This document shows, one piece after another, positions 8,119 to 10,768 of a stretch of DNA of 10,768 nt (positions are counted from its first letter, which is position 1; every line of letters begins with the position of its first letter). This DNA comes from an uncultured Actinomycetes bacterium (GTDB lineage: Bacteria > Actinomycetota > Thermoleophilia > Solirubrobacterales > Thermoleophilaceae): contig CAMLNW010000080.1 in NCBI GenBank assembly GCA_946481495.1, positions 1 to 10,768 on the forward strand. Direction: 5' to 3'. The notes beneath the pieces are model-generated. The model did not search any database, was not told the DNA's origin, and saw only the letters and a program-made list of their open reading frames with translations. A program made the translations under genes and the position numbers.

Positions 8119-8124
8119 ACGCTA
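8119..8124 (-). promoter_or_regulatory. Putative -10 box for the 67-residue membrane protein
   Basis: On the - strand TAGCGT fits TANNNT and ends 7 nt before the ATG at 8111, the same spacing as at purC, implying a leaderless transcript. Its TAG is also the stop codon of the gene upstream, so stop and promoter share bases. No convincing -35 box is visible. Confidence 0.5.
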
Positions 8125-8367
8125 CCACGTGGTTGCGATGTCGTGCAGCAGTGCGAGGCTGCCGATCACGGTCCCAACCGCTGCTCCAAGACCAGCCGCC
8201 CGATCCCAGCGCGGCTCCTCTCGCGTTGCCTCCCACGCGCACATCGCCGCCCCGCCGAAGCTCGCCCAGCCTCCGATGGTCCTGACCAACGGGTCGGTCG
8301 TTTCGCTCAGCGACGCTCCTGCGATGATGCCGGCCGCGGCGGCGGCTAGATGAGACGGAAAGTCCAT
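8122..8367 (-). CDS. Small hydrophobic membrane protein of unknown function
   Basis: From ATG 8367 this gives 81 residues starting MDFPSHLAAAAAGIIAG. Hydrophobic Ala/Gly/Ile/Val-rich segments at about 7-20, 31-45 and 57-75 suggest two or three membrane helices separated by charged loops (SETTDP and ATREEPRWDR). No family is recognised. A start at GTG 8406 would add 13 residues, but ATG is preferred because a plausible promoter ends 7 nt before it. The TAG stop lies 10 bases before the start of the next - strand gene. The gene is divergent from recQ, leaving ~100 bases for both promoters. Confidence 0.55.
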   Translation of the reverse strand: MDFPSHLAAAAAGIIAGASLSETTDPLVRTIGGWASFGGAAMCAWEATREEPRWDRAAGLGAAVGTVIGSLALLHDIATTW

Positions 8368-8374
8368 GGCGGCC

Positions 8375-8403
8375 AGGTTGTCGAGCGCCGTGTGACGGGA
8401 CAA
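8375..8403 (-). promoter_or_regulatory. Putative promoter of the 81-residue membrane protein
   Basis: On the - strand TTGTCC (8403-8398) and CAACCT (8380-8375) are separated by 17 bases, and the -10-like box ends 7 nt before ATG 8367. Each box matches its consensus only partly, but the spacing is ideal and repeats the leaderless layout seen elsewhere in the window. It would lie inside the coding region if the GTG 8406 start were used instead. Confidence 0.4.
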
Positions 8404-8455
8404 CACCGGCGCGACACAGGTCTGTGACGGCGGTCTTGGCGGCCGGTGGCGGCGC

Positions 8456-8461
8456 TACGGT
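8456..8461 (+). promoter_or_regulatory. Putative -10 box of recQ
   Basis: TACGGT fits TANNNT and ends 9 nt before the recQ ATG, so any leader would be only 1-3 nt. No Shine-Dalgarno sequence precedes the ATG. A -35 box is not clear. This promoter may also serve purN. Confidence 0.4.
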
Positions 8462-8470
8462 TGCCGGGCG

Positions 8471-10237
8471 ATGGAGTTGGAACAGGCGCTGCAGAAGTAC
8501 TTCGGGTTCTCGGCTTTCCGGCCGGGGCAGCGCGAGGCTTGCGAGGCGGCGCTCGCGGGTCGCGACACGCTGGTCCTGATGCCGACCGGCGGCGGCAAGT
8601 CGCTCTGCTACCAGCTGCCGGCGCTGATGCGCGACGACCTGACGATCGTCGTGTCGCCACTGGTGGCGCTGATGCAGGACCAGGTCGAGGCGCTACAGGC
8701 GCGCGGGCTTGGCGACCGGGTCGCGCTCGTCAACGCGCAGCGCGACGCGGCGACGAACGCCGAGACGCTGCGCCACGCCGCTGGTGGCGACCTGAGCCTG
8801 CTCTATGTCGCTCCGGAGCGGTTTGCCTCGCCGGGCTTTCTGGAGGCGATGCAGGACGTGCGGATCGGCCTGTTCGTCGTCGACGAGGCACACTGCGTGT
8901 CGCAGTGGGGACACGACTTCCGGCCTGACTACTTCCGGCTCGCGGACGCCGCGCGCTACCTCGGCGCCGGTTCGATCGTCGCATCGACGGCGACGGCGAC
9001 TCCGCGCGTCGCGCTCGACATCGCCCGCCGGCTCGGGCTCGACGAGCCGGTCAAGGTGTCGACCGGATTCGACCGGCCGAACCTGTCGTTCGTCGTCGCC
9101 CGGCCCGGAGGCCATGAGAAGCCTGCGCTGATCGCGCAGGCTTTGAAGGAGGCGGACGCGCTGCCGGCGATCGTCTACGCCGGCACGCGCGCCGGCACCG
9201 AGGAGATCGCCGAGCAGTTGACCGAGGCGCTCGGCGAGCCCGCGCTCGCCTACCACGCCGGTCTCGACCGCCAGACGCGTGCTGACGTCCAACGGAGCTT
9301 TCTCGCGGACGACGTGCGCGTGATCGTCGCGACCAACGCCTTTGGCATGGGCGTCGACAAGCCGAACGTCAGGACCGTGATCCACGCCAGCACGCCGGCC
9401 TCGCTCGAGGCCTACTACCAGGAGGCAGGCCGCGGAGGACGCGACGGCCTGCCGGCACGCGCGCTGTTGCTCGCCGAGAACCGCGACAAGGCGCTGCACG
9501 TCCACTTCATCAAGCGCGAGGAGGTCGACGAGAAGCTGCCGGCCAGGCTCTACGAGCAGCTGCGCGCCGCGACCAACGAGAACGGCCGCTACGCCGTCGA
9601 AGCGAGCGACCTCGTCGGCGCCGTCGGCGGAATGCCCGACCGCCTGCGCGCCGTGCTCGGTCACCTCACCCGCGCCGGCGCGATCTCGCCGTCGCCGTCC
9701 TCACCCGACCGCGTCGCCGGCAAGATCGTCGCCCCCTACGAGCGTTTGATCGCCGCTCAGTGCCGCCGCTCCGTCGAGGAGGGCGCCAGCGCACGCTGGC
9801 GCCAGTACCGCGAGATCTGGGCCTACGTCGAGAGTGATCGTTGCCGCCGCACCGCGATCCTGAAGCACTTCGGCGATGGCGGCAGGGACTCCTCTCCCGT
9901 CCCCTGCTGCGACGTCTGCAACAAAGACCTCATCCCCCTACTCCCACCAATGCCACAACACGAGGTCGCCAACCTCGACGACGCGATCATCTCCGTAGCC
10001 CGCCTCGCCAAGCCGGCGATCGGACGCACGACCTGCGCCGCGATCGTCCACGGCGGCCGCAGCCAGAAGATCGAGCGCAACTCCTACGACGGCCTGCCGG
10101 GCTACGCCGCCGCCGCGCACATGCGCCGCGCCGACATTCTCACCCGGGTCGACGAGCTGATCGCCGCCGGTTCGATCGAGGTCTCCGGCGGCATCCGTCC
10201 CACTCTCAGCGTGCCCGCCGCGCGGCTGGCCGCCTGA
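8471..10237 (+). CDS. recQ: ATP-dependent DNA helicase RecQ (no HRDC domain seen)
   Basis: A 588-residue superfamily 2, 3'-5' helicase acting in recombination and fork repair. Motifs in order: FGFSAFRPGQ (motif 0), MPTGGGKSLCYQLPAL (Walker A, Lys43), VVDEAHCVSQWGHDFRPDY (DEAH box and the RecQ aromatic loop, about 137-154), ASTATATPRV (motif III), ATNAFGMGVDKPNVR (motif V) and YYQEAGRGGRDG (motif VI, about 315-326). The zinc-binding part has CRRTAILKHFGD (Cys458) and CCDVC (Cys479/480/483), with spacing slightly different from the E. coli C-x16-C-x2-C-x2-C pattern. A winged-helix-like RQC part follows to the end. The usual HRDC domain is not apparent, although the length is close to E. coli RecQ. 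ATG 8471 precedes the conserved N-terminus directly. It ends 5 bases before purN and is probably cotranscribed with it. Confidence 0.95.
   Translation: MELEQALQKYFGFSAFRPGQREACEAALAGRDTLVLMPTGGGKSLCYQLPALMRDDLTIVVSPLVALMQDQVEALQARGLGDRVALVNAQRDAATNAETLRHAAGGDLSLLYVAPERFASPGFLEAMQDVRIGLFVVDEAHCVSQWGHDFRPDYFRLADAARYLGAGSIVASTATATPRVALDIARRLGLDEPVKVSTGFDRPNLSFVVARPGGHEKPALIAQALKEADALPAIVYAGTRAGTEEIAEQLTEALGEPALAYHAGLDRQTRADVQRSFLADDVRVIVATNAFGMGVDKPNVRTVIHASTPASLEAYYQEAGRGGRDGLPARALLLAENRDKALHVHFIKREEVDEKLPARLYEQLRAATNENGRYAVEASDLVGAVGGMPDRLRAVLGHLTRAGAISPSPSSPDRVAGKIVAPYERLIAAQCRRSVEEGASARWRQYREIWAYVESDRCRRTAILKHFGDGGRDSSPVPCCDVCNKDLIPLLPPMPQHEVANLDDAIISVARLAKPAIGRTTCAAIVHGGRSQKIERNSYDGLPGYAAAAHMRRADILTRVDELIAAGSIEVSGGIRPTLSVPAARLAA
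9782..9803. repeat. Perfect 10-bp inverted repeat with 2-nt centre inside recQ
   Basis: GGCGCCAGCG, then CA, then CGCTGGCGCC. It encodes part of the GASARWRQ stretch between the helicase core and the zinc ligands. It could form a tight mRNA hairpin, or simply reflect GC-rich codon use. Confidence 0.85.
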
Positions 10238-10242
10238 TCGAC

Positions 10243-10768
10243 ATGGCATTTCGCGTCGGCGTCCTGATCTCAGGCGAGGGCAGCAACCTCCAGGCGCTGA
10301 TCGACCAGGTCCATGGCCGCGACGGCATCGAGGTCACCTGTGTCGCTTCGAGTCGCGCCGGCGCGCGCGGCCTCGAGCGAGCGACGGCCGCGGGCGTCGA
10401 GGGCGCCGTCTTCGCCAAGAGCGATCACCCCGACCGCGACGCGCGCGATGCCGCGCTCGGCAACTGGCTCGACGACCACCGGATCGACCTCGTCGTGCTC
10501 GCCGGCTTCATGGAGATCCTCGGCGGGCCTTTCATCCGGCGCTTCGAGGGGCGGCTGATCAACGTCCACCCGTCGCTGCTGCCGGCGTTCCCGGGCGTGC
10601 GCGCGATCGAGCAGGCGCTCGACTACGGTGTCCAGGTCAGCGGGGTCACGGTCCACTACGTTGACGAGGGGGTTGACACAGGGGCGGTCGTACTGCAAGA
10701 GGCGTTCGAGCTTGCATATGCTCGCGCGGTGGAGGAAGTCGAGAGGGTGACGCACGAGATCGAGCACC
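10243..10768 (+). CDS. purN: Phosphoribosylglycinamide formyltransferase, 3' end outside window
   Basis: About 175 residues are visible before the frame runs off the right edge. PurN transfers a formyl group from 10-formyltetrahydrofolate to GAR, giving FGAR, the substrate of the PurS/Q/L complex encoded to the left. Visible motifs: VGVLISGEGSNLQALI (phosphate-binding N-terminus), VVLAGFMEIL, INVHPSLLPAFPG with the catalytic Asn and His, and VHYVDEGVDTG with the catalytic Asp. The family is usually ~190-210 residues, so only a short tail is missing. ATG 10243 is 5 bases after the recQ stop, with no evident ribosome-binding site; reinitiation after recQ is plausible. Confidence 0.95.
   Translation, partial: MAFRVGVLISGEGSNLQALIDQVHGRDGIEVTCVASSRAGARGLERATAAGVEGAVFAKSDHPDRDARDAALGNWLDDHRIDLVVLAGFMEILGGPFIRRFEGRLINVHPSLLPAFPGVRAIEQALDYGVQVSGVTVHYVDEGVDTGAVVLQEAFELAYARAVEEVERVTHEIEH

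Noticed and set aside
7608..8285. A + strand frame continuing past purF through the small membrane-gene region
   Set aside because: It begins inside purF in another frame and reads as Ser/Arg/Pro-rich low complexity, while the - strand frames have membrane-protein character and promoter boxes.

Overview
The window is high-GC bacterial DNA with strong G/C bias at third codon positions, many GTG starts, ATGA/GTGA gene overlaps, and TANNNT -10 boxes placed right at start codons. These traits, plus the style of the DUF1501 protein, suggest an actinobacterium, perhaps class Thermoleophilia (Solirubrobacterales-like). That placement is inference, not proof.

The backbone is de novo purine (IMP) biosynthesis. 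Left to right on the + strand: the 3' part of a hexapeptide-repeat/DUF1501 fusion gene (2-1366); the coupled run purC-purS-purQ-purL (1397-5410); a lone gene for a predicted modification-dependent (type IV-like) restriction endonuclease (5506-6399); purF (6470-7906); two small membrane-protein genes on the - strand (7908-8111 and 8122-8367); recQ (8471-10237); and purN (10243 to the right edge, incomplete). PurF makes phosphoribosylamine, PurN formylates GAR, PurL/PurQ/PurS together convert FGAR to FGAM, and PurC makes SAICAR. purD, purM, purE/K, purB and purH are not in view.

The most unusual part is 5361-6470. The purine cluster is interrupted between purL and purF by an AT-richer gene with TTA codons, a clear Shine-Dalgarno sequence and a perfect palindrome over its probable promoter. 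Its product joins an SRA-like (ScoMcrA-type) modified-base-reading domain to a PD-(D/E)XK nuclease domain. No methyltransferase lies beside it. Just left of it, on the - strand, is what looks like the severed C-terminal end of a VOC/glyoxalase gene. This suggests the cassette landed in, or replaced part of, a gene that once converged on purL.

A second interruption is the pair of - strand small membrane-protein genes between purF and recQ. recQ then lies 5 bp ahead of purN, so a DNA-repair helicase probably shares a transcript with a purine gene. No tRNA, rRNA, CRISPR array, IS element or phage gene was recognised. No gene-free stretch exceeds 300 bases; the longest are 5411-5505, 6400-6469 and 8368-8470, and their contents are listed as features.
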